Below are positions 1-8,353 of a stretch of DNA of 64,000 nt, piece after piece (position 1 is the stretch's first letter; every line of letters starts with the position of its first letter). The translations under genes and the position numbers were made by a program. Source of the DNA: Methylobacterium sp. E-005 (GTDB taxonomy: Bacteria; Pseudomonadota; Alphaproteobacteria; Rhizobiales; Beijerinckiaceae). The stretch is taken from assembly GCF_022829725.1 (NCBI RefSeq), contig NZ_JAKSYG010000199.1, forward strand, positions 1 through 64,000, written 5' to 3'. The notes under the pieces are model-generated. The model was not told the DNA's origin. It saw only the letters and a list, made by a program, of their open reading frames with translations, and did not search any database.

Positions 1-222
1 GATGCGGTCGTCGGGGGTGTCGAACACGTGGTGGAGCGCGACGGTCAGCTCGACGACGCCGAGCCCCGAGCCGAGATGGCCGCCGGTGATCGAGACGGCG
101 TCGATCATCTCGGCGCGCACCGCGTCCGCCACCGCCGGCAGTTCCGACTCGGGCAGACGGCGCAACGCCGACGGGGTCGGGACACGGTCGAGAAGCGCAC
201 TCTGCTCGGGGGTAATCGCCAC
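1..222 (-). CDS. dxs: 1-deoxy-D-xylulose-5-phosphate synthase, N-terminal part (runs off the window)
   Basis: This is the N-terminal 74 codons of DXS, the thiamine-diphosphate enzyme that condenses pyruvate and glyceraldehyde 3-phosphate in the first step of the MEP isoprenoid pathway in the cytoplasm. Reading the complement from a GTG at 222 gives the DXS opening: a run ending [10 protein letters not shown], then the conserved [20 protein letters not shown] segment and a [10 protein letters not shown] stretch, which in full-length enzymes lies near the thiamine-diphosphate site. A GAGG lies about 9 bases upstream of the GTG. The gene continues beyond base 1. It follows xseB by 43 bases on the same strand, the usual alphaproteobacterial xseB-dxs pairing, so the two are probably cotranscribed. 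ispG, a later enzyme of the same pathway, lies at 18-19.6 kb. Confidence 0.93.
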   Translation of the reverse strand, partial: MAITPEQSALLDRVPTPSALRRLPESELPAVADAVRAEMIDAVSITGGHLGSGLGVVELTVALHHVFDTPDDRI

Positions 223-265
223 GGCTTCAACCTCTATCGGACAGGATCGGTGCGACGCCCGAGCC

Positions 266-526
266 TCAGGACATATCGAGCGGGGCCACGCCCTCGGGCC
301 GCCCGTCGGAGCCGAGGGTGATCCGCTGGATCCGCGCCTCGGCCCGCTTCAAAAGCGCTTCACAATGCTTCTTCAGAAGTTCGCCGCGCTCGTAGATCGC
401 CACCGACTCGTCGAGCGCCACGTCGCCCCGTTCGAGCCGGCGCACGATTTCCTCGAGCTGCTCCAGGGCCTTCTCGAAGGGCAGTTCGCTGGCGGCGGGG
501 GCCGCCTCGGGTCTGCTCGCACTCAT
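266..526 (-). CDS. xseB: Exodeoxyribonuclease VII small subunit
   Basis: XseB is the small subunit of exonuclease VII, which degrades single-stranded DNA to acid-soluble oligonucleotides together with XseA. The 86-residue product has the normal family length. It carries the diagnostic core: [16 protein letters not shown] at about 18-33, then [15 protein letters not shown], then a helical [17 protein letters not shown] segment. It starts at an ATG at 526; the longer open frame upstream is unlike the family. It is followed by dxs on the same strand with a 43-base gap. xseA is not in the window. Assignment is firm from the motif and the neighbour. Confidence 0.93.
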   Translation of the reverse strand: MSASRPEAAPAASELPFEKALEQLEEIVRRLERGDVALDESVAIYERGELLKKHCEALLKRAEARIQRITLGSDGRPEGVAPLDMS

Positions 527-657
527 TCCAGATCCGTCCTTTGAACCGGTTCTACGGTGCCAGCCCCTGCGGCCACAACCCTGGGGACCAGAGCGCCGGG
601 CTGCCGCCGGCCGTTTTGAAGCGGTGCGGCGGCCTTTCCGCCACACCGAAATCGCAT

Positions 658-1170
658 TCACGTCAGCGCGAGGCTGAACGGCTCGCCCTCGAAGGCCTCT
701 GCGCCGCGGCCGATCCGCGCGACCGCCGCGACCATGCGGCCGTCGCGTCCGAGCATCCGGTCGGCGATGGCCACGAACAGGGGATTGGGCGTCGCCGAGG
801 GGGAGGCCGCCCGCAGGGCATCGGCGATCGCGTCCTCGTCGCGCTCCGGCGCCAGGGCACAGGCCGCGATGTAGGCCGCCGCGGTCGAGCGGCTGATCCC
901 GGCATAGCAATGGATGACCAGCGGCTTCTCTCGCGGCCAGGACCGGATGAAAGCCAGAATGCCGGCGACGTGTTCCTCAGCCGGCAAAACGTGGCCGTCC
1001 CGCGGCTCGGCGATGTCGCTCACCCCGATGATGGCGTGGTTGTCGGCCGCGATCACGGCGGGCCGTTCGAGCGGCGTCCCGACATTGATCAGCGTGAGCA
1101 CATGGCTCGCGCCGGTGGCGGCGACGGTCTCGGGCAGGCGCGAGAGGGGGCAGACATGCAGGGTCGACAT
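658..1170 (-). CDS. Tyrosine/dual-specificity phosphatase-like protein
   Basis: This 170-residue cytoplasmic protein contains the protein tyrosine phosphatase signature HCYAGISRS at 87-95, with nucleophile Cys88 and phosphate-binding Arg94. A candidate general-acid Asp lies upstream in the [10 protein letters not shown] region (51-60). It belongs to the compact PTP-like family often annotated in Hyphomicrobiales as tyrosine protein phosphatase. The substrate is unknown; phosphoprotein or small phosphate ester are both possible. The ATG at 1170 begins [10 protein letters not shown]; the longer upstream frame is a shadow of the HD-protein gene. It lies 47 bases downstream of the HD hydrolase gene on the same strand and may be cotranscribed with it and tag. 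Confidence 0.8.
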   Translation of the reverse strand: MSTLHVCPLSRLPETVAATGASHVLTLINVGTPLERPAVIAADNHAIIGVSDIAEPRDGHVLPAEEHVAGILAFIRSWPREKPLVIHCYAGISRSTAAAYIAACALAPERDEDAIADALRAASPSATPNPLFVAIADRMLGRDGRMVAAVARIGRGAEAFEGEPFSLALT

Positions 1171-1217
1171 CGTGACGGCGCCTCTGCCGTGCGATCGTGA
1201 CGGATCGAGGGCGGCCG

Positions 1218-1811
1218 TCAGCTCGGGTGCAGCGCGCAAAACCGCGCCAGGAACCGCGCCTCGGCCTCGGCGGTGGGCCAGGGCTCGGCGAGGGCCGCGA
1301 CCGCCCCGGGCAGGTCCGCGGGGGGGCCGAAATAAAGTTCGGCCTCCTCCGGCGCGAAGCCGGCGAGCCGCACGGCCTCCAGATGGGCGGCGGCCCGGTC
1401 GGCCTGTTTCACGAGGCCGGCCAGGGCGGGAGAGGGGGCGGGCAGATCGAAGCGGCGGCGCATGGCGTCGAGCAGGCGCAGCTCGACGCCCCGATAGGCA
1501 TCGCCGATCACGGCCTTCAGGGGCGAAATGATATCGCCGACGACGTATTCCGGGGCGTCGTGGAGCATCAGCTCCAGGCTGTCGGTCCCGCTGCAGCCGG
1601 GGGCGAGGTGTCGGCCCACCGCCTCGACCAGGAGGCTGTGCTGGGCCACCGAGAAGACGTGCGGCCCCTGGGTCTGGCCGTTCCAGCGGGCGACCCGGGC
1701 GAGGCCGTGGGCAATATCGGCGATCTCGATGTCGCCGGGGGCGGGATCGAGGAGATCGAGGCGGCGGCCGGAGAGCATCCGCTGCCACGCGCGCGGGGCC
1801 GGGGCGTTCAC
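1218..1811 (-). CDS. HD-domain hydrolase (YfbR-like phosphohydrolase)
   Basis: This 197-residue protein has the HD metal-dependent phosphohydrolase layout: H51 and H58 in HVFSVAQHSL, then the H84-D85 pair in LMLHDAPEYV, followed by DIISPLK. That pattern resembles YfbR-type 5'-nucleotidases and related HD proteins acting on nucleotides, though the substrate is not evident. The GTG start at 1811 overlaps the tag stop codon by 4 bases (GTGA), which fixes the start and implies translational coupling. Its partner Tag removes damaged bases, so a nucleotide-housekeeping role would fit, but that link is inference. Confidence 0.78.
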   Translation of the reverse strand: MNAPAPRAWQRMLSGRRLDLLDPAPGDIEIADIAHGLARVARWNGQTQGPHVFSVAQHSLLVEAVGRHLAPGCSGTDSLELMLHDAPEYVVGDIISPLKAVIGDAYRGVELRLLDAMRRRFDLPAPSPALAGLVKQADRAAAHLEAVRLAGFAPEEAELYFGPPADLPGAVAALAEPWPTAEAEARFLARFCALHPS

Positions 1812-2422
1812 CGCGGCCCTCCCAGTTCGGCGCAGGGCCCGTGCCGGTGGCAGCCGACGAGGTGGTCGTTGACCAGGCCGACCGCCTGCATGAAGGCGTG
1901 GACGATGGTTGGCCCGCAGAAGGAGAACCCCTCTGCCTTCAGGGCCTTGCCGATCGCCCGCGAGACCGGCGTCTCGGTCTGGATCTCGGCCCGGCTCCGG
2001 GCGCTGCCCTGGATCGGCTGCCCGTCCACGAAGTCCCAGAGGAAGCGTGAAAAGCCTGGGCCACGCTCCTCGATCCGCAGCCAGGCGCGAGCCCCCGCGA
2101 TGGTCCCGGCGATCTTGGCGCGGTTGCGGATGATCCGGGTGTCCTGCATCAGCCGGACGACGTCGTCCTCGGTAAAGCGGGCGATCCGCGCGGGATCGAA
2201 GCCCGCGAAGGCCTCGCGAAACCCGTCGCGGCGCCGCAGGATGGTGATCCACGAGAGCCCGGCCTGGAAGCCGTCGAGGATCAGTTTTTCGTAAAGCGCC
2301 CGGCCGTCATGCTCGGGCACGCCCCATTCGGTGTCGTGATAGGCGACGTAGAGCGGGTCGAGGCCCGCCCACCAGCAGCGGGGGCAGCCATCGGGATGCG
2401 CGATCAGGCCGGTCTCGGACAT
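1808..2422 (-). CDS. tag: DNA-3-methyladenine glycosylase I
   Basis: Tag excises 3-methyladenine from alkylated DNA, the first step of base excision repair. The 204-residue product shows the family order: CPRCWW near residues 13-18, YHDTEWG, EKLILDGFQAGLSW, then FSFCGPTIVHAFMQAVGLVNDH and a terminal GCHRHGPC. The Cys and His residues at both ends are those expected to form the structural zinc site of this family. The length is close to the E. coli enzyme. It begins with ATG at 2422 and its stop overlaps the HD gene start by 4 bases. No adaptive-response regulator (Ada) is nearby, so expression is probably constitutive. Confidence 0.95.
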   Translation of the reverse strand: MSETGLIAHPDGCPRCWWAGLDPLYVAYHDTEWGVPEHDGRALYEKLILDGFQAGLSWITILRRRDGFREAFAGFDPARIARFTEDDVVRLMQDTRIIRNRAKIAGTIAGARAWLRIEERGPGFSRFLWDFVDGQPIQGSARSRAEIQTETPVSRAIGKALKAEGFSFCGPTIVHAFMQAVGLVNDHLVGCHRHGPCAELGGPR

Positions 2423-2469
2423 GCGACCGGTTTAACGAGAACAGGTGCGGAACGCCATCATCGGTGTGG

Positions 2470-2590
2470 GGTTGCGGAGCCGCTTCGCAGCGCTCTGTGC
2501 GCTGGATCCCGGATCAGGGTCCGCTGTCGCTCCACCTGTCCGGGAGAAGGGGCGTCGTAGAACCGAGCGCGACGCCCTTTCCCGGGCGCA
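2470..2590. repeat. Possible REP-like intergenic palindromic element
   Basis: The gap between tag and ygfZ contains short complementary blocks (for example a GGATCCCGGATC core and a CCGGGAGAAGGGG tail) that look like the mosaic intergenic repeats of Methylobacterium. The boundaries are approximate, and copy number cannot be measured from this window. I see no gene here. Confidence 0.3.
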
Positions 2591-2659
2591 TGCAGCGCAA
2601 GCGGAATGCGACCCGGGACCCAGCGCAAGACGCGCCGCGCGAGCGGCGGCCTTATGACC

Positions 2660-3511
2660 TCACCCGGCCGCGCTCGCCGCACCCTCCGGCATCGCGAAGG
2701 TCGCGTAGCCCGGCCGCTCGAGCCGCACCGGGAATTCGCCCGCGCGCGGCGTCTCGCCGGCGGCCAGCGCGTCACCGAGGCGGTCGATCCGCACCAGGGC
2801 GAGGCCGCGCCCTCCCGCGACGCTGCCCGTGGTTCCCAGCACCTTGCCGCCGGCGGTGATCTCGGTGCCCGGGGCGGTTGTGCTCTCCGGGTAGGTGGCC
2901 GCCAGGATGCGGGTCCGGGCGGTGCCCCGGTGCTGCATCCGCGAGACCACCTCCTGGCCGACATAGCAGCCCTTCTTGAAGTCGACGCCGCCCAGCTGGT
3001 CCATCAGCGCCTCGTGCGGGAAGGCGTCGCCGAACGCGTAGTCGCGCCCGCCCTCGGGGATACCCAGCGCGATCCGGTGGGCGTGGTAATCCGCCTCCGC
3101 GGCGTCGGCCGAGAAGGCGCCCTCGGCGGCGTAGAGCCGGGCGCCGAGATCGACGTGGCGGGAATCGGCAACCGCCTCGGCGGCGGGTGGGACCGCACCG
3201 TCCCAGGCGGCGGCGACCGCCACGGTCGGATCGGCGGCGATCGTCGCCTGCGCGCGCAGGCGGTAGAGCGTCAGGCGCTTGGCGAGATCAGCGGCGCGAT
3301 CCACCTGCACGTCGAACCGGAAGCCGTCCGGCGCCCGCGACACGAGGAAGTCGAACAGGATTTTGCCCTGCGGCGTCAGCAGGGCGCCGAGGCGCGCCTC
3401 GGCGGGCTGGAGCGTCTCGACATTGCAGGTCAGGACGCCCTGGAGCAGCGCGGCGGCGTCCGGCCCGGTGACGGTGACGAGGGCGCGGTCCGGCAGCAGG
3501 GCGACGGGCAT
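2660..3511 (-). CDS. ygfZ: YgfZ/GcvT-fold folate-binding protein, Fe-S maintenance
   Basis: This 283-residue protein is a folate-binding member of the YgfZ family (IBA57 in mitochondria), which supports assembly or repair of certain iron-sulfur enzymes. The diagnostic motif K180-G-C182-Y-x-G-Q-E187 is intact (KKGCYVGQE), with the redox-relevant Cys182 present. An N-terminal GcvT-like region includes LLTPQGKILFDF at about 44-55. The ATG at 3511 begins MPVALLPDRA, which suits the family; an upstream in-frame start adds 24 unlikely residues. The protein is expected in the cytoplasm. It stands alone on the minus strand between tag and a hypothetical gene. Confidence 0.92.
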   Translation of the reverse strand: MPVALLPDRALVTVTGPDAAALLQGVLTCNVETLQPAEARLGALLTPQGKILFDFLVSRAPDGFRFDVQVDRAADLAKRLTLYRLRAQATIAADPTVAVAAAWDGAVPPAAEAVADSRHVDLGARLYAAEGAFSADAAEADYHAHRIALGIPEGGRDYAFGDAFPHEALMDQLGGVDFKKGCYVGQEVVSRMQHRGTARTRILAATYPESTTAPGTEITAGGKVLGTTGSVAGGRGLALVRIDRLGDALAAGETPRAGEFPVRLERPGYATFAMPEGAASAAG

Positions 3512-3601
3512 GACAGGCGATTCCTCACGCGACGGGGTGGAGCGGGCGAGCCGGGAGGTAGGCGCTCCCCGCCCGCGCCTCAACCGTGCGCGATCAGGAC
3601 C

Positions 3602-3856
3602 TCAATGCTGGAGCGCCGTGGTGAAGGCACCTCCGCGGATGCGCTCGGGGAATCCCTCCGCGTAGCGGGCCGTGGCTTCCTCACCGTAGGTCATCACCAG
3701 TTCCTGGAAGGCCGCGAACAGGGCGGCCTGAGCCATGCAGTCTCCGTCGAGCCCGTCCAGACAGCCTTCCGCGAAGGCTTCCGAGACGTAACTCAGCGCG
3801 ACGCGCTTCTCCTCGACATCGACCTCAAGAGGAGCGGTCTGAGAGATGTGCTGCAT
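3602..3856 (-). CDS. Small hypothetical protein
   Basis: I do not recognise this 84-residue acidic protein. It has no signal peptide or membrane segment. It reads as mostly helical, with DVEEKRVALSYVSEAFAEG near the start and AQAALFAAFQELVMTYGEEA in the middle. The ATG at 3856 has a GGAAG about 10 bases upstream. A TTG at 3901 would add 15 residues but has no better ribosome site. It lies 90 bases upstream of ygfZ on the same strand and could share its transcript. Codon use looks like the neighbours, so I believe it is real. Confidence 0.6.
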   Translation of the reverse strand: MQHISQTAPLEVDVEEKRVALSYVSEAFAEGCLDGLDGDCMAQAALFAAFQELVMTYGEEATARYAEGFPERIRGGAFTTALQH

Positions 3857-4027
3857 GACCCGATACTTCCGTTGCGCCGGGCCCAGGACCCGGTGGACCA
3901 ACGAATGATAGGCGGGTCCCGGCGGCTCGGCCAGCCGGGAATTTCGAATCGGTTAACGCGAGGACTCAAATCCGATGCTTCGCCGGCATCGCGGCGGGGT
4001 GTGTCGCGGGCGCATCACCCATCGGCA

Positions 4028-4498
4028 TCACCCCCCGAAACGCCCCGCCAGGGCATGCGACAGCCTGTCGCCCTCGGCGACGTAGCGGGCGGCGGCCTCG
4101 TGGGCGGCCGGCGTGCAGACCCGATATGTGAGCGCATAGCCGCGGTAGCCGCGGTTGTAGGCGCCGGCCAGCCGGTCGCGGCGGGCGGGCGTCACGCCCT
4201 CGGACTCGATCAGCGTCTTCATGCGGGCCGGCCAGTCCGCAGCGTCCGGCGCCGCGCAGAGGCCGCGCAGGAAGGCGAGCGCCCCGATGATCTCGGACAT
4301 GCGCATCAGGTCGCGGTCGTAGGGGGCGGGGATGTCGGTGGAGGCGTTGGATTCCTTGGGGGCCTCCTTTGCGGCGTCCTTGGCGGCTTCCTTGGCGGCC
4401 GGAGCCGCCCGCCCCGGGCGCTGCTGAGCCAGAGCCGGCGCGGCAATCGTCCCGGCGAGGAGCGCGAGCAGGCACAGGATCGCGGCCGGTCGCCTCAC
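4028..4498 (-). CDS. TIGR02301 family secreted protein
   Basis: This 156-residue protein matches what I know of the TIGR02301 family, alphaproteobacterial secreted proteins of unknown function. It has an N-terminal signal peptide (residues 1-24, ending APALAQ), an Ala/Lys-rich linker at 33-50, and the conserved C-terminal region with LRGLC at about 77-81 and [19 protein letters not shown] at about 114-132. Two Cys residues (81 and 128) could form a disulfide in the periplasm. The GTG start at 4498 overlaps the Nudix stop codon (GTGA), so it is translationally coupled as the last gene of the SDR-to-TIGR02301 cluster. Confidence 0.82.
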   Translation of the reverse strand: MRRPAAILCLLALLAGTIAAPALAQQRPGRAAPAAKEAAKDAAKEAPKESNASTDIPAPYDRDLMRMSEIIGALAFLRGLCAAPDAADWPARMKTLIESEGVTPARRDRLAGAYNRGYRGYALTYRVCTPAAHEAAARYVAEGDRLSHALAGRFGG

Positions 4499-4959
4499 GC
4501 GGTCGCCTCCCGGTCCCGCGCGATCCGCGCAAACGCCTCGTGCAGCGTGTCGATCAGGCCCGGCGTGGTCGGCAGGGTGGCGACTTCGTCCAGCGTCGCC
4601 CAGCGGGTGCCGAGCGCCTCCGGACCGGCCACGGGCTCGCCGCCGCGCCACAGGGCGGCATGCGGATGGACCACGTAGTGGTGCCGGGCGCGGCCGGCCT
4701 CGTCGCGCACGATGATCTCGGTGGGCGAGAGCACGCCGACCACTTCGGCACCCAGGCCGACCTCCTCGGACAATTCGCGCAACGCCGCCTCGGCCAGGGA
4801 TTCGCCGGCCTCCACGAGGCCGCCCGGCAGGGTCCAGACGCCCCGCATCGGCTCGTTGGCCCGCGCCGCCAGCAGGACCCGTTCGTCCCGGATCACCGCG
4901 ATCGAGGCGCCCACGAAGGGTCGCGCCGGGAACAGACGGCTGTCGGCTTCCGCGCTCAC
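4495..4959 (-). CDS. Nudix hydrolase
   Basis: This 154-residue cytoplasmic enzyme hydrolyses a nucleoside diphosphate linked to another moiety; the substrate is not predictable. The Nudix box is complete at residues 47-69: G47, E53 and then REL-S-EEVGL at 61-69. WTLPGG precedes it, as in MutT and ADP-ribose pyrophosphatase-like members. The GTG start at 4959 overlaps the stop of the upstream secreted-protein gene by 4 bases (GTGA), and the stop overlaps the next start in the same way. The tight coupling suggests constant stoichiometry with its neighbours, although no shared pathway is obvious. Confidence 0.9.
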   Translation of the reverse strand: MSAEADSRLFPARPFVGASIAVIRDERVLLAARANEPMRGVWTLPGGLVEAGESLAEAALRELSEEVGLGAEVVGVLSPTEIIVRDEAGRARHHYVVHPHAALWRGGEPVAGPEALGTRWATLDEVATLPTTPGLIDTLHEAFARIARDREATA

Positions 4960-6101
4960 GGCGTTCCCCCGTCCGGTGCGACGACCGCCACCCGTCCGTC
5001 GGCGAGGCCCACCAGCAGCCGCGCCGCATTGCCCTCACCGAGGACGACGATGCCGGTCGTGACGGGCGCGGGCAAGGTCACGCGCAGGCGCTCGTGCAGG
5101 GCGCCCTTCGCCGAGACAAGGGCGATCTCGGGGCGACCCGCCACCGGCAGCACCAGCTCGGGCGGCGCACCGCCGGCTGGAGCGGTGACGGCAAGATCCG
5201 CATCACCCTCGCCGGCTGCGTAGCCCGCGGCCTCCCCGGCGGCCTCGATCCTGTCGGGTTGCAGCGTCCAGAGCTGGAGACGGCCTTTCGCGCTGACCGT
5301 CGCGGCCTGGAGCGTCCCGGATCCGGACAAGTCGGCGATGCCGGCGATCTTCAGGGGCGGGCCGGGCTGCGGCGGCGTGCGCGCCGCGACGCCCCAGCTT
5401 CCGTCCGAACTCGCATGCGTGATCAGCGCGAGCCCCCCCAAATCGGGCCCCGACAGAGTCGTTGCCAGCAGGGCCGGCCGGCCGGCGAGGCGCAGCAGGC
5501 GCGGCCGGAGCGGGGCGAACACCGCTTCGCCCCCCGCCGGCACCGTCGCGGTGGCCACCGGGACCGGCTTCGGATCGGTGCTGACCGCCATGGGCTGGCG
5601 CTCGCGGATGGTCAGGACGGCGGCGGCCTCGCCGCCGGCCGCGGACCGGGTGCGGCCGGTGAGATAAGCACTGAGTGGCCCGGAGAGGGCCCGCCGCGTG
5701 CCCGGTAGGGCGCCGCGCGGCGTCTCGGCGGCGCCCAGACCCTCCACGGCCTCGCGCCCGATCGGCTTCACCGCGACCGTGCCATTCGCCAGCGTGAGCA
5801 CGGCGCCGCCCTCGTCGCCCCAGACCACGGCGACCGGCGCACTCTCCTCGTCGCCGGCCTCATGGCCGGCCTTCGCGCCGGCGATCGGCAGCAGCCCGGA
5901 GGTCGCGACCGAGACCGCGATCTCGCTGCGGGGGCCCCGGAGGGCGCGCACCGTGAAGGGCAGATCGAGGACCCGGACCCCGGGCTCCGCCCGGGCACCC
6001 GCGGGGGCCACGCACAGGAGCCCGAGCAGGAGGAGCGCCCAGCTCCGCCCGCCCGATCGCGCAGCGTGAGCCGCATCCAAGGGAAAACAGGCGCCGGTCA
6101 A
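4956..6101 (-). CDS. Secreted protein with repeated beta-strand pattern, function unknown
   Basis: This protein of about 381 residues has a signal peptide (hydrophobic [13 protein letters not shown] core, cleavage after GARA). It then shows alternating blocks such as [20 protein letters not shown] and [18 protein letters not shown], reminiscent of FG-GAP/VCBS beta-propeller blades. I would not name a function. There is no ATG near the signal peptide. The TTG at 6101 gives a TTGA overlap with the SDR stop, matching the GTGA overlaps at the next two junctions, so I prefer it. A TTG at 6080 gives a shorter 31-residue signal region and is the alternative. It probably acts in the periplasm. Confidence 0.65.
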   Translation of the reverse strand: MTGACFPLDAAHAARSGGRSWALLLLGLLCVAPAGARAEPGVRVLDLPFTVRALRGPRSEIAVSVATSGLLPIAGAKAGHEAGDEESAPVAVVWGDEGGAVLTLANGTVAVKPIGREAVEGLGAAETPRGALPGTRRALSGPLSAYLTGRTRSAAGGEAAAVLTIRERQPMAVSTDPKPVPVATATVPAGGEAVFAPLRPRLLRLAGRPALLATTLSGPDLGGLALITHASSDGSWGVAARTPPQPGPPLKIAGIADLSGSGTLQAATVSAKGRLQLWTLQPDRIEAAGEAAGYAAGEGDADLAVTAPAGGAPPELVLPVAGRPEIALVSAKGALHERLRVTLPAPVTTGIVVLGEGNAARLLVGLADGRVAVVAPDGGTP

Positions 6102-6853
6102 ACGTGCTGGCCGCCGTTGATGTGGAGTTCGGCCCCGTTCACGTAGGAGGAGGCCTCGGTGCACAGGAAGTAGATCGCCTTGGCGACCTCGTCCGGCGTG
6201 CCGAGCCGGCGCTGCGGGATCGCTTCCACGAGCTTCTCGGTGCCCGGCGACAGGATCGAGGTGTCGATCTCGCCGGGCGAGATCGCGTTCACCCGCACGC
6301 CGAGGGGGCCGAAATCGGCCGCCATTTCCCGGGTCAGGCCGGCGAGGGCGGCCTTGGAGGTGCCGTAAGCGGCGCCCGCGAAGGGGTGGACCCGCGAGCC
6401 CGCGATCGACGTCACGTTGACGACCGAGCCCTTGGCCCGGGCGAGTTCCTCGCGCAGGCCGCGGGCCAGCAGGATCGTGGCGAAGAGGTTGACCTGGAAC
6501 ACCCGCTGCCACGTGTCGAATTCGGTGGCCAGGGCGCCCAGGCGCTCGCCCTCGGAGCCCTTGGGCGAAATCCCGGCATTGTTGACCAGCGCGTGCAGCA
6601 CCCCGCCCTCGGCGGCGAGGCGGCCCCGCACCTCCTCGACGGCACGCATCGTGTCCTGCGCGTCCGCGAGATCGACCTGGAGATGGTCCTCGGGGCCCAT
6701 CTCCCAGGGACAATTTTCCGGAAAAGCGTGGCGCGAGCAGGTGATCACGCGCCAGCCCGCGGCCGAGAAGCGCTTCACGGTGGCGTGGCCGATGCCCCGG
6801 CTCGCGCCCGTGAGCAGCATGATGCGCCGGCGATCGTTGACGGGGAGGGCCAA
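6098..6853 (-). CDS. Short-chain dehydrogenase/reductase
   Basis: This is a 251-residue classical SDR oxidoreductase using NAD(P)(H). The cofactor motif TGASRGIG is at 15-22, NNAG at 91-94, and the catalytic Ser149, Tyr163 and Lys167 are in place (Y-x3-K as YGTSK). The C-terminus [14 protein letters not shown] is like the FabG group, but a substrate cannot be assigned. The TTG at 6853 has a GAGG about 9 bases upstream; an internal ATG 11 codons later would cut close to the Rossmann strand. It is the first gene of a four-gene unit joined by 4-base overlaps (SDR, secreted protein, Nudix, TIGR02301). Confidence 0.85.
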   Translation of the reverse strand: MALPVNDRRRIMLLTGASRGIGHATVKRFSAAGWRVITCSRHAFPENCPWEMGPEDHLQVDLADAQDTMRAVEEVRGRLAAEGGVLHALVNNAGISPKGSEGERLGALATEFDTWQRVFQVNLFATILLARGLREELARAKGSVVNVTSIAGSRVHPFAGAAYGTSKAALAGLTREMAADFGPLGVRVNAISPGEIDTSILSPGTEKLVEAIPQRRLGTPDEVAKAIYFLCTEASSYVNGAELHINGGQHV

Positions 6854-7002
6854 AGCCGTAAGCCTCGCTGGCGTGTCGGGATCGCGACCCGGTCGCAGGT
6901 CGTGCCGGTGAGCCTGAATGGTCTAGGCGCAGTGCGGTCGGAAATCCAGAGCGTGCTGCGGCGCGGAAAGTGAAGGCGGCGATGGCTGGGGAACGCGACA
7001 TC

Positions 7003-7563
7003 ATGGACCGCTTGCCGGCGATCCCGTCCGACAGGCTGACCCCGGCACAGGCCGAGGCCGCCGCGGCCTTCGAGGCCGAGCGCGGCGTCCCGGTCTTCGG
7101 CCCGTTCGTGCCGCTCCTGCGCAGCCCCGAACTGATGCTCTGTGCAAGCCGGATGGGTCTCTACTTGCGCTACGGCAGCGTCCTGCCGCTGCGGATCAGT
7201 GAATTCACGATCCTGATCGTCGCCCGGGCCTGGAGCCAGCCGGTCGAGTGGGCGATCCATCAGCCGATCGCCCTCAAGGCAGGCGTCGCCCCTGAGACCG
7301 CGCAGGCGCTGGCCGAGGGGCGCCGCCCCGACACGATGAGCGCCGACGAGACGCTGGCCTATGATTTCTCGAGCGAACTCACGCACAATCGCGCGGTGAG
7401 CGATGCCACCTATGCCGCGGCGGTGGCGCGCTTCGGCGAGCAGGGGGTGATCGATCTCACCGGGATCAACGGCTACTACGCGTTGCTGGCCATGACGATG
7501 AACGTCGGCCGCACGGCGGTGCCGGAGGGGGCCTCCGCGCCGCTGCCACCGCTGGTGGGATAG
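7003..7563 (+). CDS. Carboxymuconolactone decarboxylase family protein
   Basis: This protein of about 186 residues has the AhpD/CMD fold signature: LRISEFTILIVARAWSQPVEW followed by H-x2-IALKAGV. Members include gamma-carboxymuconolactone decarboxylase and peroxidase-like AhpD. The CxxC pair of AhpD is absent here, so a thiol peroxidase role is unlikely. I chose the ATG at 7003 (MDRLPAIPSD) because GGGGAA lies 9 bases upstream; ATG 6982 and GTG 6970 are in-frame alternatives. It is transcribed divergently from the SDR gene across a gap of about 150 bases. No aromatic degradation genes are adjacent, so its pathway is unknown. Confidence 0.78.
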   Translation: MDRLPAIPSDRLTPAQAEAAAAFEAERGVPVFGPFVPLLRSPELMLCASRMGLYLRYGSVLPLRISEFTILIVARAWSQPVEWAIHQPIALKAGVAPETAQALAEGRRPDTMSADETLAYDFSSELTHNRAVSDATYAAAVARFGEQGVIDLTGINGYYALLAMTMNVGRTAVPEGASAPLPPLVG

Positions 7564-7600
7564 GTTTCGCGGATCCTGCGGCCGACGGATGGCCGCAGTT

Positions 7601-7800
7601 CCCCCTCGCCCCGCTTGCGGGGAGAGGGCCGCGTCTCCCCCATGTCGGGGAGCGCGGCGAGGCGGCAGCCGAAGGTGAGGGGGCGGCTCAGGAGAGTCTC
7701 GTCCGGAATCGCCCCCTCACCGCCGCTGCGGCTTCGCCTCCGCTTCCCGTACGGACGACGCGGTCCGTGCGGGCCTCTCCCCGCGTGCGGGGAGAGGGGA
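7601..7800. repeat. Mosaic REP-like palindromic block
   Basis: This 311-base gap has no gene but several hairpins. CCCCGCTTGCGGGG sits at about 7610-7623. A GGTGAGGGGGCG block near 7673 is complementary to CGCCCCCTCACC near 7710. A second CTCTCCCCGC/GCGGGGAGAG hairpin lies at 7775-7798. Such blocks are common between convergent genes in Methylobacterium and relatives. It lies between the convergent CMD-family and ihfA genes and could also stop transcription from both. Confidence 0.65.
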
Positions 7801-7874
7801 TACGCGCCTCATTCGGACCAGACGGCATCGCTGTCGCAGGACGTGGCACCATGCCGGTCCGCGCCAAAAGAAAC

Positions 7875-8198
7875 TCACTCGTCGTCGTCGTGACCGTCCG
7901 CGCCGTTCAGGCCGTTGATCTTCGCCTTCAGCACGTTCGAAGGCTTGAACACCATCACCTGGCGCGGCTCGATCGCCACCTCGACGCCGGTCTTGGGGTT
8001 GCGGCCGACACGCTTGCCCTTGCTGCGCACCACGAAGGAGCCGAACGAGGACAGCTTCACCGTCTCGCCGCTCGCCAGACAGCTGCAGATCTCCGACAGC
8101 ACCGTCTCGACGAGGGCGGCCGACTCGGTCCGCGACAGGCCCACCTGATGGTAAACGGCCTCGCTCAAGTCGGCGCGCGTCACCGTCTTGCCTGCCAT
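7875..8198 (-). CDS. ihfA: Integration host factor subunit alpha
   Basis: IHF alpha pairs with IHF beta to bend DNA at specific sites in recombination, replication and transcription. The 107-residue product is typical in length. It has the HU/IHF core [24 protein letters not shown] at about 49-71 and [16 protein letters not shown] at about 81-96, the latter favouring IHF alpha over HU. It starts at ATG 8198 ([10 protein letters not shown]). It lies downstream of fabH on the same strand with a gap of about 155 bases, as in the conserved plsX-fabH-ihfA order. The MerR gene that usually follows is absent here; a MerR of that type is found at 49.8-50.2 kb. The C-terminus is unusually acidic (DGHDDDE). 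Confidence 0.93.
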   Translation of the reverse strand: MAGKTVTRADLSEAVYHQVGLSRTESAALVETVLSEICSCLASGETVKLSSFGSFVVRSKGKRVGRNPKTGVEVAIEPRQVMVFKPSNVLKAKINGLNGADGHDDDE

Positions 8199-8353
8199 GC
8201 CGTCTCCCCCCGCCCGCGTCTCTCGTCCCATGGCGTCGGGTGCGGCGAACCTGGCCGCACCGGATGCTGAAGACGTATCCCTATGATCCGGCACGCTAAT
8301 CGGCGCTCGGTCCCTGGTCAACCGCGCGGGCGCAACGAATTGTTTCGGGCCCG

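Noticed and set aside
2606..4678. 690-codon plus-strand open frame opposite ygfZ to Nudix
   Set aside because: It crosses four minus-strand genes with good motifs and has no recognisable domain.
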